Shown: positions 53,082-62,873, counted from the first letter of the stretch. The stretch is DNA of 64,000 nt from Paraburkholderia lycopersici (GCF_900096975.1 NZ_FMYQ01000020.1:62001-126000), one strand, 5' to 3'. Notes: generated by a model from the letters alone, not told the origin. Numbers and translations: made by a program.

Positions 53082-53876
53082 ATGAACATCGATCTCACCG
53101 GAAAACTCGCGCTCGTGACCGGCTCGGCGGCCGGAATCGGTCTCGCGGCAGCTAAAGGCCTCGCCATTGCGGGCGCCGACGTGATCGTCAGCAGCCGTCA
53201 CGCCGAAAACGTGCGCGAAGCCGAAGCCGCCCTGCGCGAGGTAGCGCCCGGTGCGCGCGTGCAGGGTTTCGTCGGCGATCTTTCGAATGCTCAGGGGTGC
53301 GATGCACTTGTGAAAGCGCATCCGCAAGTGGATATTCTGGTGAACAATCTCGGCGTCTTTCAGCAGCAAGACTTCTTCGACATTCCCGATGCCGAATGGC
53401 TGCGTTTCTTCGAAACGAACGTCATGTCGGGCGTGCGCCTCTCGCGTGCCTATGCGAACACGATGGTCAAGCGCGGTTGGGGGCGCATCGTCTTCATCTC
53501 GTCGGAATCGGCTTTGAATATTCCCTCCGACATGATCCACTACGGCATGACAAAAACCGCGCAGCTGGGGCTCGCTCGCGGTCTCGCGAAGCGCCTCGCG
53601 GGCACCGGCGTCACGGTAAATTCGGTGCTGCCGGGACCCACGCTTTCCGAAGGCGTGGCGCAGATGCTCAAGGACGAAGTGGCCGCATCGGGGAAAACCG
53701 TCGAGGAAGTCGCGGCGCAATTCGTGCAGATGCATCGCGCCTCTTCCATCATCCGGCGCGCGGCGAGCGTGGAGGAAGTGGCAAACATGATCGTCTACGC
53801 ATGCTCAAAAGAAGCGTCCGCAACGACGGGGGCGGCATTGCGCGTGGACGGAGGCGTAGTGGATACGATCGCGTGA
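53082..53876 (+). CDS. Short-chain dehydrogenase/reductase
   Basis: A 264-residue classical SDR. TGSAAGIGLAAAKG is the nucleotide-binding motif; NNLG (in VDILVNNLGVFQ) stands where NNAG is usual; the active site is ISSESALN with Y-x3-K in HYGMTKTAQLG; the C-terminal RVDGGVVDTIA is typical. AAGGAG precedes the ATG at 53082. The gene follows the phospholipase after 89 bases. Substrate unknown. Confidence 0.9.
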   Translation: MNIDLTGKLALVTGSAAGIGLAAAKGLAIAGADVIVSSRHAENVREAEAALREVAPGARVQGFVGDLSNAQGCDALVKAHPQVDILVNNLGVFQQQDFFDIPDAEWLRFFETNVMSGVRLSRAYANTMVKRGWGRIVFISSESALNIPSDMIHYGMTKTAQLGLARGLAKRLAGTGVTVNSVLPGPTLSEGVAQMLKDEVAASGKTVEEVAAQFVQMHRASSIIRRAASVEEVANMIVYACSKEASATTGAALRVDGGVVDTIA

Positions 53877-53939
53877 AGGGCTCACGGCCTGCGCGGCGCC
53901 GCAGCCCGCGCAGGCTGGCTGCGACGCGTGTCGCGCTGG

Positions 53940-54104
53940 TTATCCGCGTCTTACAACGCCGAGCAGTAGCGTGACGAGGAAAATCACGAGGAAGATGAAG
54001 AACAGGATCTTGGCAATGGATGCCGCTCCTGCCGCGATGCCGCCGAAACCGAATACGGCCGCGATGATCGCGATGATGAAGAAAATGACAGCGTATTGAA
54101 GCAT
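53940..54104 (-). CDS. DUF1328 small membrane protein (YtjA-like)
   Basis: A 54-residue peptide read directly from the minus strand. It has two membrane helices (AVIFFIIAIIAAVFGFGG; AKILFFIFLVIFLVTLLLG) and the DUF1328 motif FGFGGIAAGAASIAK. GGAGGACGTC lies before the ATG. Such proteins are common in proteobacteria and of unknown function. Shorter than most gene callers' cut-offs. Confidence 0.88.
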   Translation of the reverse strand: MLQYAVIFFIIAIIAAVFGFGGIAAGAASIAKILFFIFLVIFLVTLLLGVVRRG

Positions 54105-54418
54105 GACGTCCTCCTGTATCCGGTTCCAGCCGGCTCAAGGGTGGTCGCCGCGCCCCGGCGCCGCACGCGGTCGCTCGATGCCCGGCATCTGGTCGGAAGC
54201 GAATCCTCCCGCCCCTGCCAGGCTATCGCAGCAAGCGCGGTGCCTGGTGCCCGAACTTGCGCGCCTCGAAATCGTATGACGGATCGCGTCGGCGAGCACG
54301 TACGTCGCGATTTTCGCAAACCACGTGCCGCAGAGGTCGGAAAAGCGCAGAAGAAACCGCGCACGCATGCGAACAGGGGGGTTGAGCGCGCCGGAACACG
54401 CACGCGAGTCCTAAGTAA
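54105..54418. other. Intergenic region without visible features
   Basis: About 310 bases between the DUF1328 gene and the 3' end of the esterase gene. It should hold the DUF1328 promoter. No repeat, gene or clear promoter was recognised. Confidence 0.4.
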
Positions 54419-55264
54419 TCAAACGACCTGCGGATGCCAACCGGCATGCCGGAACGCGGTGGCGAAGAACAGCACCTGGTAGCGGATCGAGTTCGACCAG
54501 TAAGACCATGTGTGTCCGCCTGGGCGTTCCGCGTAGTCGTGAGGCACGCCGAGTTCGACTAGCCGTTCGTGCAGGGTGCGATTCGACTGCACGAAGTAGT
54601 CGCTCACGCCGCAGTCGATGGTGAGCGCGATATGGGCGTGCTCGAAGTCCTGCGCGCTGTCCACGATGGCGTTGCTGTTCCAGACCGATGCATGTCGCGT
54701 GGGATCGCCGAACACGTGATCGATGCCGGGCTCGTCTTCGCAGTTGCGCGGATCGACCGCGCCGCTAATGCTGCCGGCTGCGCCGAACGTCTCGCGCCGG
54801 TCAAGCGCGATGCGCAGCGCGCCGAAACCGCCCATGCTCAAGCCTGTGATCGCGCGCGCGTCGCGCGTGGCGAGCGTGCGGAAATGCGTGTCGATATACG
54901 ACACGACTTCGCTGCCCACATACGTTTCATAACGGCTGCTCGAATCGAAGGGGCTGTCGATGTACCAGCTTTCGTGGCCGCCGTCGGGCATCACGAGTAC
55001 AACGTGATAACGGTCGGCGAGTTGGCCGATACGGGTGTTCGAGGTCCAGTCGGCGTAGCTGCCGCCCGAGCCGTGCAGCACGTAGATCACCGGAAAGCGT
55101 GCGGCGTGGTTGCCGCCCGCGTAGTCGTCGGGCAACACGACCGTCGCGTCGAACGAGCGCTGCATCGCGACGCTGGGGATCGAGACGATACGCGTCTGGT
55201 ACGCCCAGACGGGAGCGCTGAAAAGCAGCGCGAGAATGAGCCAGCACGCGCGGACGATAGCCAT
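54419..55264 (-). CDS. Secreted esterase (esterase D / antigen 85-like alpha/beta hydrolase)
   Basis: A 281-residue protein. A signal peptide ends near VWAYQTR (residue about 21). The nucleophile Ser is in TGLSMGGFGALRIAL (about residue 136), YVLHGSGGSYADW gives the oxyanion region, and the His is in GGHTWSYWSNSIRY. These match the esterase family PF00756, with tributyrin esterase-type members. The ATG at 55264 is preferred. Likely a periplasmic or secreted carboxylesterase; substrate unknown. Confidence 0.88.
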   Translation of the reverse strand: MAIVRACWLILALLFSAPVWAYQTRIVSIPSVAMQRSFDATVVLPDDYAGGNHAARFPVIYVLHGSGGSYADWTSNTRIGQLADRYHVVLVMPDGGHESWYIDSPFDSSSRYETYVGSEVVSYIDTHFRTLATRDARAITGLSMGGFGALRIALDRRETFGAAGSISGAVDPRNCEDEPGIDHVFGDPTRHASVWNSNAIVDSAQDFEHAHIALTIDCGVSDYFVQSNRTLHERLVELGVPHDYAERPGGHTWSYWSNSIRYQVLFFATAFRHAGWHPQVV

Positions 55265-55667
55265 GAGAAGTCGCTCTTGTGTTGACTGCCACGAAAGACA
55301 ACTGCGTTCGTGAACTCTAACAGGGGTCACTTACAGCCAAATTTCAGCGTCCTGTCAAATTGCTGGCGAGCCATACTTCCCGTTTCGAGGGCGCCTCCTG
55401 CCAGGCTGGTCCGTTTCCCGCGCGTCAAGTCGCCATTGCGTGGTCCTCCCTGGCTCGCCCCCACGCGGCGAAGCCAGAACGAGAACACTCTGTATGCTGA
55501 TACGGCACACGCCACCTGCCGGAACGGTCAATAGACGAGCGCGTTCGCTTCCCGGCCTTCACCTGGCATGTGGCGTCGCCGCGGCGCGCTTCGGAGCAAC
55601 CAATGGCAAACGGCCCGGCACCGCCGGGTCGCTTCGCACTACGTGCCAATCCGGCCGCAATCGGGAA
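55265..55667. other. Intergenic region between the esterase gene and rhaS
   Basis: About 400 bases downstream of rhaS and upstream of the esterase gene. It should hold the esterase promoter and the end of the rhamnose transcript. No clear terminator hairpin was found by eye. Confidence 0.4.
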
Positions 55668-56675
55668 TCAGAAATTGAATTTGTCGATATTCGAAGCGTC
55701 GAACGTCGTGGGCGGTCCGAGAATCACTTCACCGCTCTTGCCGATCGTGCGCTTGCCGAGCTTGCCGGCTTCGAAGGACTCGCCTTCCTTGCCGGTGATC
55801 GTGCCCGAGGCGAGATTGGCCGCCGCATAGGCGGCGAGATAACCGAGCGCGCCCGGGTCCCAAAGCTGGAACGCCTTCACGGTGCCGTTCTTCACGAATG
55901 CGCGCATCTGGTTAGGCGTGCCGAGGCCCGTCACCACCACCTTGCCCTTGCTCGGCGACGACGAAATATAGCGCGCCGCCGCGGCGATGCCGACCGATGT
56001 GGGTGCGACAATCGCCTTCAAGTTCGGATACGCCTGCAGCAAACCTTGCGTCTCCACGAAAGACTTTTGGTCGTCGTCGTTGCCGTAGGCGATCTTCACG
56101 AGTTTCATCTTCGAATACTCGGGCTTTTTCAGCTCTTCCTGCATCCACTTGATCCAGGTGTTCTGGTTTGTCGCGTTAGGTGTGGCCGAGAGAATCGCGA
56201 ACTCGCCCTCGTTGCCCATCAGCCTGGAGACGAGCTGAATCTGGCCGCGTCCGATGCTTTCCGCATTCGCCTGGTTCACGAAGATCTGCCGCCCCTCGGG
56301 CGCAGTGTCCGAGTCGAACGTCACGACCTTGATGCCCTGGTCCATCGCGCGCTTCAGGTACGGCACAAGCGCATTCGCATCATTGGCCGCGATGACAATC
56401 GCGTCCTGATGCTGCGTGGTGAGCGTGTTGATATACGAGACCTGCGAGGACGCGCCCGCGTCCGAAGGGCCGACCGCCTTGCCTTCGCCCTTGAACTCCT
56501 TGATTGCGTCCAGACCGCCGTTATCGGCGATCACCTCGTAGGGGTTGTTGATCTGCTTGGGCACGAAGGCGATTTTCAGCCCTTCCTTGATGCCTGCCGC
56601 GTGCGCCGCGACACCGCCGCCCACTAGCATCGCGCACAGCAGTACCGTGCACACGTGACGTACTGGCTTCCTCAT
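55668..56675 (-). CDS. rhaS: Rhamnose ABC transporter substrate-binding protein RhaS
   Basis: A 335-residue periplasmic binding protein. The signal peptide is cleaved near AAHAAGIKEG (residue about 28). The domain has LKIAFVPKQINNPYEVIADN at its start, DAIVIAANDANALVPYLKRA, and VVTFDSDTAPEGRQIFVNQA, as in RhaS of rhizobia. It delivers L-rhamnose to RhaPQ, with RhaT as ATPase. It is the last gene in the leftward run. The ATG at 56675 is chosen; an upstream in-frame start lacks a signal peptide. Confidence 0.92.
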   Translation of the reverse strand: MRKPVRHVCTVLLCAMLVGGGVAAHAAGIKEGLKIAFVPKQINNPYEVIADNGGLDAIKEFKGEGKAVGPSDAGASSQVSYINTLTTQHQDAIVIAANDANALVPYLKRAMDQGIKVVTFDSDTAPEGRQIFVNQANAESIGRGQIQLVSRLMGNEGEFAILSATPNATNQNTWIKWMQEELKKPEYSKMKLVKIAYGNDDDQKSFVETQGLLQAYPNLKAIVAPTSVGIAAAARYISSSPSKGKVVVTGLGTPNQMRAFVKNGTVKAFQLWDPGALGYLAAYAAANLASGTITGKEGESFEAGKLGKRTIGKSGEVILGPPTTFDASNIDKFNF

Positions 56676-56795
56676 GAGTCGTCTCCTCGATGGTACCGGA
56701 CGCGTCCGGTTGATTGACTGCCTGCTTATGTCCCTGCGTGGTCTCTTTTCATCTACCTGTTTAGCCTGTACGTCCACGCGCTTGCCCGCCTTCTT

Positions 56796-57815
56796 CTATG
56801 CCGCACGCGCGAGCGCGCGCCTGTCGCGCATCGTGCGCCAACGCGCCGCCAGATTCGGGATCAGCACCGAAGCAAGCAGCAACGCACCGGTCACGACCGT
56901 GAGCGTCTCGCTCGAAACATCGACGAGCGTGAGCGCATTCTTCAGTACGCCTACGATCAGCAGCGAAAGCAGCACACCATACATCGAACCTCGGCCGCCA
57001 AAAATGCTCACACCGCCAAACAGTACCGCCGCGATCACCGAAAGCTCGAAGCCCTCGCCGTTGTCGCCACGCGCACTCGTGAAGCGCAGTGTGTAAACAA
57101 TGCCCGCTAGCGCGCTCATCACGCCGGACATCACGAACAGCCGCAGCTTGATCTTCGGTACGTCGATTCCGGAGAACGATGCAGCCGTGCTGTTCGCGCC
57201 GACCGCATAAAGGCTGCGCCCGAACGCCGTGGCCTGCAGCACGATCGTGAACACGATGGCGCATGCCGCGACGATCAGGAACGGCAGCGGAATGAACGTA
57301 CCGCCCAGGTCGCTCATGCCGAAAAGCGTATAAGCGGGCGGGAAATCGGCAATCGCCTGATCGCCGAGCAGCACGTATGCAAGCCCCCGAAAGAGCGCGA
57401 GCGTGCCGATCGTCACCGCGAGCGACGGCAAGTTGAGCTTCACGATCACGAGCCCGTTGAAAAGTCCAGCGAGCCCGCCCGCAACCAGCACAAGCGCCAT
57501 GGCGACCGGCATTGGCAGGCCCATATGCCAGAGCACGCCCAGCAACGCACTCGATGCGCCGAGCACCGAGGCCACCGAAAGGTCGATCTCGGCGGCGACG
57601 ATGATGAGTGTCATCGGCAATGCCATGAGCGCGACTTCGGTGAGATCGGCCAGCACGTTGCTGATATTCGCGCTCGACAGGAAGACAGGCGACAGCACGC
57701 GACCCGCCGCGAGCGAAGCAACCAGGATGATGACGAGCAGCGCTTCCCAGCTGAGCGGCAAGCCGGGCTTGCGCGTGAGCAGCGCGGCGTCGGGTTTCGG
57801 GGCGTTCCTAGCCAT
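56796..57815 (-). CDS. rhaQ: Rhamnose ABC transporter permease RhaQ
   Basis: A 339-residue inner-membrane permease of the ribose/xylose/rhamnose family with 8-10 hydrophobic helices. Motifs are EVALMALPMTLIIVAAEIDL, GGLAGLFNGLVIVKLNLPSL and the loop RSLYAVGANSTAASFSGIDV. It pairs with RhaP. The ATG overlaps the end of rhaP by eight bases. Confidence 0.92.
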   Translation of the reverse strand: MARNAPKPDAALLTRKPGLPLSWEALLVIILVASLAAGRVLSPVFLSSANISNVLADLTEVALMALPMTLIIVAAEIDLSVASVLGASSALLGVLWHMGLPMPVAMALVLVAGGLAGLFNGLVIVKLNLPSLAVTIGTLALFRGLAYVLLGDQAIADFPPAYTLFGMSDLGGTFIPLPFLIVAACAIVFTIVLQATAFGRSLYAVGANSTAASFSGIDVPKIKLRLFVMSGVMSALAGIVYTLRFTSARGDNGEGFELSVIAAVLFGGVSIFGGRGSMYGVLLSLLIVGVLKNALTLVDVSSETLTVVTGALLLASVLIPNLAARWRTMRDRRALARAA

Positions 57816-58863
57816 GGTCGCGTTTCCTCATCATGCGTTTCGCTACGGAGCGGGCAAGCAGCGTGTCGGCGGCGATGGCGGCCACGATCAGCGCGCCTTG
57901 AATCGCCTGCTCCCAGAATGGCGAGACGTGCAGCACGACGAGCGCGATGCTGATCACGCCTAGCACGAGTGCGCCGAGCGTCGCGCCCAGTATCGTGCCC
58001 ACGCCGCCCGTGATCGCGACGCTGCCCACCACGGCGGCGGCCACGACCTGTAGTTCGATGCCCTTCGCGGTACTCGCGTCCACGGTGCCGAAGCGCGCGA
58101 GCCACAGCGCACCGGCAAAACCCGCGATTGCGCCGCTGATCAGAAAGCCCGTGGCCACGCGGCGCTCCACGTTGATGCCGGCCAGCCGCGCCGCTTCCGG
58201 ATTCGAACCGATCGCGTAGTACTCACGGCCGGGACGGAACTGCTTGAGGTATACGGAAAGCACGGCCAGCAGCACGAGCGCGATAAGCGCGAGCACCGGA
58301 ATGCCGAGCACCGAGCCGGTCGCGAGACGCGAAAACGCGTCGGGCAAACTGGTTGCGTTGATCTGGCCACCATGCACCCACGCGTAATCGCCACCGCGAA
58401 AAATGTAGAGCGTGGAGAGCGTCGCGACGAGCGACGGCACACGCCCCACTGCCACGAGCATCGCGTTGATTGCGCCCGCAACGAGCCCGATGGCGAGTCC
58501 CGCGACGAGCGCCCCCAGCACGGGCATGTGCGGAAACGCCACGTAGAGACTGCCCACCCCATAAGCGCTGATGCCGACGGTCGAGCCGACGGAAAGATCG
58601 ATATGGCGCATCAGAATCACGATCGTCATGCCCGCCGTGAGGAGGCTCACGATGGAGACGTTGAGCAGCACGTCGCGCAGGTTCTGCAAGTTGAGGAATT
58701 GCGGCCGCGCGAGCGCCGTGCCGCCAACGATCAGCAGCAGAACGACGAAGAGCGTGGTCTCGCGGCTGCGCGCCAGTGCTTCAGCGAGCGCGCCCGCGTT
58801 GCGCCGCTGCATATGCCGCTCGCCGCCGTGCAAGGGGTGGGGGGAAGTCGAATGGCGCATCAT
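57808..58863 (-). CDS. rhaP: Rhamnose ABC transporter permease RhaP
   Basis: A 351-residue permease, paralog of RhaQ. Motifs are VSIVSLLTAGMTIVILMRHI, AGAINAMLVAVGRVPSLVAT and the loop REYYAIGSNPEAARLAGINV. The ATG overlaps the rhaT stop as ATGA. A start 17 codons on (58812) is possible because the first residues are poorly conserved. Confidence 0.92.
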   Translation of the reverse strand: MMRHSTSPHPLHGGERHMQRRNAGALAEALARSRETTLFVVLLLIVGGTALARPQFLNLQNLRDVLLNVSIVSLLTAGMTIVILMRHIDLSVGSTVGISAYGVGSLYVAFPHMPVLGALVAGLAIGLVAGAINAMLVAVGRVPSLVATLSTLYIFRGGDYAWVHGGQINATSLPDAFSRLATGSVLGIPVLALIALVLLAVLSVYLKQFRPGREYYAIGSNPEAARLAGINVERRVATGFLISGAIAGFAGALWLARFGTVDASTAKGIELQVVAAAVVGSVAITGGVGTILGATLGALVLGVISIALVVLHVSPFWEQAIQGALIVAAIAADTLLARSVAKRMMRKRDHG

Positions 58864-60413
58864 GCCGCGTGCCCCAGGTGGATGTCGGTCTCGCCGAGCG
58901 CGGCGCTCATGATGCGCTCCTCGCTGGCATCGGCGCGGGCGATGTCGGCCGTGATGCGGCCTTCGTGCATGACGAGCACGCGGTCCGCCATGCCAATCAC
59001 TTCGGGCAACTCGCTCGAAATCATCAGCACCGCCATGCCCTCGCGCACGAGTTCGGCGAGCGCGCCATAGACTTCAGCCTTGGCACCGACGTCGATGCCT
59101 CGCGTGGGCTCGTCGATGATGAGCGCCTTCGGCCCGGTGGCGAGCCACTTGCCGAGCACCACCTTCTGCTGATTGCCGCCCGAAAGCGTGCCGACCGGCG
59201 CGTTGAGGTCGCTCGCCTTGAGGCGCAGCCGTGTGCCCCACTGCCCGGCAAGCTGAACCTCGCGGCCCGTCGAGATGAGACCGAAGCGCACCAGCCGCCC
59301 GAGCACCGTGAGCGACGCATTGCGCGCAATGCTCAGTTCGAGCGCGAGACCTTGCTGACGTCGGTCTTCAGGCACGAGCGCGAGCCCCGCCTTGACGGCG
59401 GAAGCGGGCGCGCCAGCCGCGAGCGGCTTTCCCGCGATCTGGACCTGCCCGGCATCGTACGGGTCGATGCCGAAGACGGCTCGCGCGACTTCGCTTCGCC
59501 CCGCGCCCACGAGTCCCGCGAGCGCGACGATCTCGCCCGCGCGCACATCGAACGAAATGTCCTTGAACACACCGCGCCGCGTGAGGCCGCGCACGCGCAG
59601 CATCACCTCGCCGGGTTGCACGTCCGCCTTCGGATAGAACGTGGCGAGGTCGCGCCCCACCATCTTCGCAACGATGTCTTCGGTCTTGAGCGTGGCCGTA
59701 GGCGCATCGAATACCTTGGCGCCGTCGCGCATGATCGTTACGTGCTGCGTGAGCGCGAACACCTCTTCCAGCCGGTGCGTGATGAAGAGAATCGCCACGC
59801 CGCGATCGCGCAGCTTGCGCCCGATCGTGAAGAGCTGCTCGACCTCGGGCAGCGAGAGCGCAGCCGTGGGCTCGTCCATGATGAGCACGCTCGCATTGAG
59901 CGAAAGCGCCTTGGCAATTTCGATCACCTGTTGATCCGCGATCGAGAGGCCGCGCACGAGCTGCGCGGGCTTCAGTTCGACGCCGAGCGACGCGAGCAGC
60001 GCTGCCACTTCGCGGTGCATCGTGTCGTAATCGATGCGGCCGAAGCGATCCACGGGCTGGCGCCCCATGTAGATATTCTCCGCAATCGACAGATCGAAGA
60101 ACAGTGTGGGCTCCTGATAAATTACTGCAATGCCGGCGTCGCGCGCCTGTGCGGGCGTAGAGAACTGGCGCTCCACGCCGTCGATGTACAGCTCGCCTCC
60201 ATCGGGCCGGTACACGCCCGCCAGTATCTTCACGATCGTCGACTTGCCCGCGCCGTTTTCGCCCAGCAACGCATGTATTTCTCCGGGCATGAGTCTCAGG
60301 CTGCCGTCGATGAGCGCACGCACGCGACCGAACGACTTGCTCGCGTGACGCAGTTCGAGACGCGGCGTCCCCTCGGCCCAGACCTTTGCTTCTGCTTCCA
60401 CGGCTGTCTCCAT
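58860..60413 (-). CDS. rhaT: Rhamnose ABC transporter ATP-binding protein RhaT
   Basis: A 517-residue ATPase with two ABC domains, as in sugar importers RbsA, XylG and RhaT. The first has Walker A GENGAGKSTIV, signature GLSIADQQVIEIAKAL and Walker B VLIMDEPTAAL. The second has a GLVGAGRSEVARAV P-loop variant, the LSGGNQQKVVLGKWL signature and IIDEPTRGIDVGAKAEV. It powers RhaPQ. It lies between the lactonase gene and rhaP. Confidence 0.94.
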   Translation of the reverse strand: METAVEAEAKVWAEGTPRLELRHASKSFGRVRALIDGSLRLMPGEIHALLGENGAGKSTIVKILAGVYRPDGGELYIDGVERQFSTPAQARDAGIAVIYQEPTLFFDLSIAENIYMGRQPVDRFGRIDYDTMHREVAALLASLGVELKPAQLVRGLSIADQQVIEIAKALSLNASVLIMDEPTAALSLPEVEQLFTIGRKLRDRGVAILFITHRLEEVFALTQHVTIMRDGAKVFDAPTATLKTEDIVAKMVGRDLATFYPKADVQPGEVMLRVRGLTRRGVFKDISFDVRAGEIVALAGLVGAGRSEVARAVFGIDPYDAGQVQIAGKPLAAGAPASAVKAGLALVPEDRRQQGLALELSIARNASLTVLGRLVRFGLISTGREVQLAGQWGTRLRLKASDLNAPVGTLSGGNQQKVVLGKWLATGPKALIIDEPTRGIDVGAKAEVYGALAELVREGMAVLMISSELPEVIGMADRVLVMHEGRITADIARADASEERIMSAALGETDIHLGHAA

Positions 60414-60429
60414 GTCGTTGCGCGCACAC

Positions 60430-61335
60430 TCAAATTCGGTAAATGCGCTCGGCGTTACCGCGAAATAACGCTCCGCGCTCGCAATCGCTCGCGTCGCTCA
60501 CGGTCGACGCATAGGCATGCCAAAGCTTCGAATACCCGCCGAAGAGACGGTCCACCGGAAAATTGGACGCGAACATCGCACGATCCGCGCCAAACATATC
60601 GATCGATGCAAGCACGTAAGGACGCAGGCTTTCGACGCTCCACTCATGGTCGAACATCGCAAGCCCGCTGATCTTGATGGCCACGTTCTGGCACGCCGCG
60701 AGCGCGCACAGTCCCTCGCGCCACGCGCGGTAGCCGGCCGGGCTGTCGCGGTCCACGAACATGCCCGCGTGATTGACCACGAACTGAATGCCGGGATGCT
60801 CGCGCGCGAGTGCGGCAGCCTCTTCCATTTGCGAAGGATAAAGCTGCAGGTCGAACGACAGACCGTACCGCTCCAGCAGCGCGAAATGCTTGCGCCACGC
60901 GGCCTCGCGCATGTAGTGTCGTCCCACATAGTCATACAGCTTGTTCTCGTGGACGTTGAGGATCTGCCGAATGCCGCGCGTGCGCGCAAACGCGGCATGC
61001 GCTTCGAGCACCGCGGGCGCATTGGGCGCACTCAGGTCGCAGGCCGCGACGATCGCGTCGGGCAGCGCGCGCGCCGCTCCTGCATGGGCCGCGTTGTCCG
61101 CGATCGATTCCAGCCAGCGCGTTTCCTCGACCGGGTCCGCCGGATCATGATTCGCTTCGACGTGCACGACCTTGAGCACGTCGATGTCGCCCGCCTCGCG
61201 CAACAGGTCGGTGGGCAGATAGTTATGCTTGAGTTCGCGCGCATCGCCTGCGAACGACGTGCCCGGATTCGCAAGCCACGGATAATGATGCGTATCGAGG
61301 TTCCAGAAGTGGACGTGCGGATCGACGACCTGCAT
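60430..61335 (-). CDS. Amidohydrolase-family sugar lactonase, probably L-rhamnono-lactonase
   Basis: A 301-residue amidohydrolase of the COG3618 family. Metal ligands HxH are in VVDPHVHFWNLDTHHYPWL (residues 4 onward), with further His in VVHVEANHDPADP and QFVVNHAGMFVDRD, and a final Asp/Asn in MFASNFPVDRLFG. Members hydrolyse L-rhamnono-, L-fucono- or similar lactones. Between the mutarotase and the importer, the best assignment is hydrolysis of L-rhamnono-1,4-lactone made by the dehydrogenase. The ATG at 61335 is chosen; 61359 would overlap rhaM. Confidence 0.88.
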   Translation of the reverse strand: MQVVDPHVHFWNLDTHHYPWLANPGTSFAGDARELKHNYLPTDLLREAGDIDVLKVVHVEANHDPADPVEETRWLESIADNAAHAGAARALPDAIVAACDLSAPNAPAVLEAHAAFARTRGIRQILNVHENKLYDYVGRHYMREAAWRKHFALLERYGLSFDLQLYPSQMEEAAALAREHPGIQFVVNHAGMFVDRDSPAGYRAWREGLCALAACQNVAIKISGLAMFDHEWSVESLRPYVLASIDMFGADRAMFASNFPVDRLFGGYSKLWHAYASTVSDASDCERGALFRGNAERIYRI

Positions 61336-61355
61336 GGCATCTTCCTCGCGTAAGC

Positions 61356-61670
61356 TCACGGCAACTGAAAGACCTGCACGAGCGGCTGCTGCAACGGCAC
61401 GTTATGCGCGTCGGTCTGCATGAGGTCCGCCATGTAATCCCACCATTTGCGCATGACGGACAATTCGGGCAGCGCCGTCATCGTGTGATCGTCGCGGCGC
61501 TCGATCACGGCAAACAGTTGATAGGTCGCTTCGTCGAGAAAGATGCGGTAATCGTTCATGCCCGCTTCACGCAGCGCGCTCGTGAGTTGAGGCCAGATTT
61601 CCCGGTGACGCCGCTCGTATTCGCCCCGCTTGCCGGGATCGAGCTGCATGCGAAACGCAATTGTCTCCAT
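61356..61670 (-). CDS. rhaM: L-rhamnose mutarotase
   Basis: A 104-residue enzyme that interconverts alpha- and beta-L-rhamnose. AFRMQLDPGKRGEYERRHRE holds the catalytic His; GMNDYRIFLDEATYQLFAVI and the WWDYMADLM motif complete the family pattern. Length equals that of RhaM proteins. It is the first gene of the leftward run rhaM-lactonase-rhaTPQS and is divergent from a LysR gene. Confidence 0.93.
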   Translation of the reverse strand: METIAFRMQLDPGKRGEYERRHREIWPQLTSALREAGMNDYRIFLDEATYQLFAVIERRDDHTMTALPELSVMRKWWDYMADLMQTDAHNVPLQQPLVQVFQLP

Positions 61671-61795
61671 GATCGTGTCTCCGTCCAGCCTGTTGTCGGC
61701 ATGCGGTTGGCGCGCAAGTCGCCTCGGTATTTGCCCTGGCAACGCTGCGCGCCGCGGTGCGCGTTTTTACGTGGTTAGCGACGCAGTGATCCGAC

Positions 61796-61834
61796 TATAA
61801 TTCCCGCATCGATAGCCAACCAATCCGATGTTGG
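61796..61834. promoter_or_regulatory. Divergent rhaM/LysR region with TATAAT and LysR-type dyad
   Basis: CCAAC-N9-GTTGG (61816-61834), extended by GAT...ATC on its flanks, lies about 30-50 bases before the LysR start. TATAAT at 61796-61801 could be the LysR -10. The dyad size and T-N-A form fit a LysR-type binding site for control of rhaM and its own gene. Confidence 0.5.
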
Positions 61835-61864
61835 GATCGGGCGATACACAAACCGGATCGCTCC

Positions 61865-62857
61865 ATGAATCATCAAACTGCCGTCGTCGCGCTCGTCAAC
61901 CGGCTCAGATTCAAGCATCTCGCCCTGCTCGTCGCACTCGACGACACACGCAACGTCCATCAGGCCGCCGATACCATCAACGTCGCCCAACCCAGCGCCA
62001 GCCGCATGCTGAGCGACATCGAAGAAGCGTTCGGCTTCCGGCTCTTCGAGCGCAACGCGCGCGGCATGCAGCCCACGGCACTCGGGGTCGTCACACTTGC
62101 CTATGCGCGCCGTGCGCTCGCCGAGCTCACCCGCTTCGCCGAAGACCTCGACGTGAAGCGCCGCGGCGGCCACGGGCAGCTCACCGTAGGCGCGATCATG
62201 GGGGCCGCGCCCGATCTGCTCGCGCAGGCCGTCGCCACGCTCAAGACCGAACGGCCGCTGCTCCACGTGCGCATTCTCGGCGAAACGAGCGATCAGGTCG
62301 TGCAATTGCTGCATCGCCGCGATGTCGATCTCGCGCTCGGGCGGCTCACCACGCCACTGCAGCACAACGATTTCAGCTTCGAACCGCTCGCGCGCGAAAC
62401 GCTCGTGCTCGTGGTGCGCGCCCGCCATCCGCTCGCACGCCGCGAACAGATCACGCTCGCCGAACTGATGGACTGGCCATGGGTGGCCCAGCCCATCGCC
62501 AGTCCCGCGCGCGAACTCTTCGAAGGCGAACTGGCGCGCGCGGGACTCGGCACGCCCGTCAATCTCACCGAGTCGGCCTCGATCTTCGCTACGTTGCAAC
62601 TGCTCGAAAGTTTCGACGCCGTCGCCATGCTGCCCGAGTCGGTCGTACGCGACCACGTGCGCGGCAAGCTGCTCGTCGTGCTGCCGCTCGAAATCGGCAA
62701 GAGCTTGCCGGGCTATGGCGTGCTCACGCGCAAGAACGAACCGCTCGCCGAGCCCGCCGAACATTTCGTCGGCCTGCTGCGGCGCTTTTCGCAGCCCTTC
62801 AAGAGGGACGACATCGTTCACAATGGTTCCCACGCTGCCATTCCGGCATCTCATTGA
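61865..62857 (+). CDS. LysR-family regulator of the rhamnose locus
   Basis: A 330-residue LysR-type protein. The N-terminal HTH is FKHLALLVALDDTRNVHQAA, followed by QPSASRMLSDIEEAFGFRLF; the effector domain starts near residue 105 (GQLTVGAIMGAAPDLLAQAV). This resembles GbpR/galactose-type LysR proteins for sugar or aromatic use. Its place between rhaM and the dehydrogenase suggests it controls rhamnose catabolism, whereas AraC-type RhaS/RhaR or DeoR-type regulators are the usual choice. Inferred from context. Confidence 0.88.
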   Translation: MNHQTAVVALVNRLRFKHLALLVALDDTRNVHQAADTINVAQPSASRMLSDIEEAFGFRLFERNARGMQPTALGVVTLAYARRALAELTRFAEDLDVKRRGGHGQLTVGAIMGAAPDLLAQAVATLKTERPLLHVRILGETSDQVVQLLHRRDVDLALGRLTTPLQHNDFSFEPLARETLVLVVRARHPLARREQITLAELMDWPWVAQPIASPARELFEGELARAGLGTPVNLTESASIFATLQLLESFDAVAMLPESVVRDHVRGKLLVVLPLEIGKSLPGYGVLTRKNEPLAEPAEHFVGLLRRFSQPFKRDDIVHNGSHAAIPASH

Positions 62858-62873
62858 TACGTTCACCGAAGTT

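Noticed and set aside
58776..60671. A 631-codon rightward open frame opposite rhaT
   Set aside because: Antisense to a clear two-domain ABC ATPase; composition is that of a shadow frame.
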